DNA of 64,000 nt, taken from contig CM066034.1 in NCBI GenBank assembly GCA_033557465.1, forward strand, positions 410,046,159 through 410,110,158. Direction: 5' to 3'. Under the pieces are notes generated by a model, which was not told where the DNA came from, did not search any database, and was given only the letters and a program-made list of their open reading frames with translations. This stretch comes from Ichthyophis bannanicus (Eukaryota > Chordata > Amphibia > Gymnophiona > Ichthyophiidae). Position numbers and translations under genes: made by a program. How positions within the stretch are numbered: position 1 is the first letter of the stretch; each line of letters opens with the position of its first letter. Below are positions 63,601 to 64,000 of the stretch, piece after piece.

Positions 63601-64000
63601 CAGTGTGGCTGCTAAAAGGGTAGCTCTGGCCCCTTTCATTCTTCCAGAGGAAGTCAAGGAGATCCTGCTGGCTTCTTGGAAGTCCTCCACCAGAAGGGCA
63701 TACACCTCTATGGAGGAGGTTCTCCAGCTGGTGTGCGGAAAGGGGAGAGACTCCCATCTCCTGCCATGTGCAGCTTGTCCTTCAGTACTTGCTGCACTTA
63801 TTGCGCGCCGGGCTGAAGTCTAGCTCGGTACAGGTGCACCTGAGCACCATAACTGCTCGTCACCACCCCATTGAGGGGAAACCCCTCTCCAGCCAGCCCC
63901 TGGTCTCCAGGTTCCTCCGGGGCCTAATGCTATCCAAGCCCCTCCCCCTCCCGCCCTCTGGCAGTGGAAGGGGATCGCTGTTTGAGTCCCTAGCCATTTG
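63600..64000 (+). pseudogene. E9 tyrosine recombinase, 5' part, cut by the window end
   Basis: VAAKRVALAPFILPEEVKEILLASWKSSTRRAYT is followed by a frame change near 63720, then LQYLLHLLRAGLKSSSVQVHLSTI and PLVSRFLRGLMLSKPLP. The catalytic residues lie beyond the window. Confidence 0.8.

Larger units (their letters stand above)
50431..64000 (+). mobile_element. DIRS element E9 (type B-like), runs off the window
   Basis: Starts TTCTCTAGGAAC at 50431 in the recombinase gene of E6. Left ITR to about 50600, decayed gag 50803-52836, RT 52850-53404, a CR1 insertion, RT/RNase H 57805-58649, an L2 insertion, Dam-like domain from 63239 and recombinase to the window end. The 3' half of the recombinase, ICR and right ITR lie outside. 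It is the most decayed of the copies with a recognisable gag. Confidence 0.85.

Noticed and set aside
1..64000. Prophage integrase or bacterial mobile element, given the tyrosine recombinases
   Set aside because: The recombinases come with RT, RNase H, ITRs and an ICR, the DIRS layout, among vertebrate LINEs.

Overview
This window is vertebrate repeat DNA. I see no host protein-coding gene, tRNA, rRNA or CRISPR array. Nearly all of it belongs to transposable elements: DIRS-type tyrosine-recombinase retrotransposons (about ten copies), CR1- and L2-type LINEs, one hAT-type DNA element and one unclassified inverted-repeat insertion. This mix, with DIRS dominating and inserted in one another, suggests a large-genome vertebrate. 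A caecilian amphibian is my best guess, inferred from the repeat types alone; other large-genome vertebrates are not excluded.

Left nest (1-31402). A plus-strand CR1 (its right part is 31403-36544) was hit by DIRS copy E0, whose 5' part lies left of the window. E0 was hit by E1 (also starting left of the window; 1-1626 and 18993-19681). E1's recombinase gene was hit by E2 (1627-18992), E2 by E3 (6676-18086), and E3's 3' UTR by E4 (12028-17650). E0 was also hit by a minus-strand CR1 (20535-28718), which was then hit by DIRS E5 (20578-26270). Another minus-strand CR1 (29685-31205) sits in E0's right terminal repeat. An inverted-repeat element (2716-3497) splits the gag ORF of E2.

Middle (31403-36544). 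The host CR1 carries an L2-like insertion (31876-35703), and that carries a hAT-like element (32007-34749) with a perfect 8-bp target duplication.

Right nest (36545-64000). DIRS E6 contains E7 (36820-48242), which contains E8 (41244-47001). E6 also contains E9 (50431 to beyond the window). E9 carries a nearly full-length minus-strand CR1 (53405-57804), a long plus-strand L2-like LINE (58650-63238) and a 60-bp L2 tail.

The DIRS copies share one plan: left inverted terminal repeat (ITR) of about 162 bp, 5' UTR, gag, an overlapping pol (RT, RNase H, Dam-like domain), a tyrosine recombinase (YR) gene in another frame, a 3' UTR, an internal complementary region (ICR) that copies both termini, and a right ITR with 27 extra nucleotides. 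Two subfamilies can be told apart by their termini. Type A starts ATCTCC and ends GTGCT (E1, E2, E4, E5). Type B starts TTCTCC and ends ACGCT (E3, E8; E0, E7 and, by their 5' ends, E6 and E9 are close variants). Because elements landed in sequences that also occur uninterrupted here, empty sites can be compared, which fixes the termini and shows insertion without target duplication. Most ORFs are broken. The recombinase ORFs of E3 and E8 and the gag of E4 are intact.
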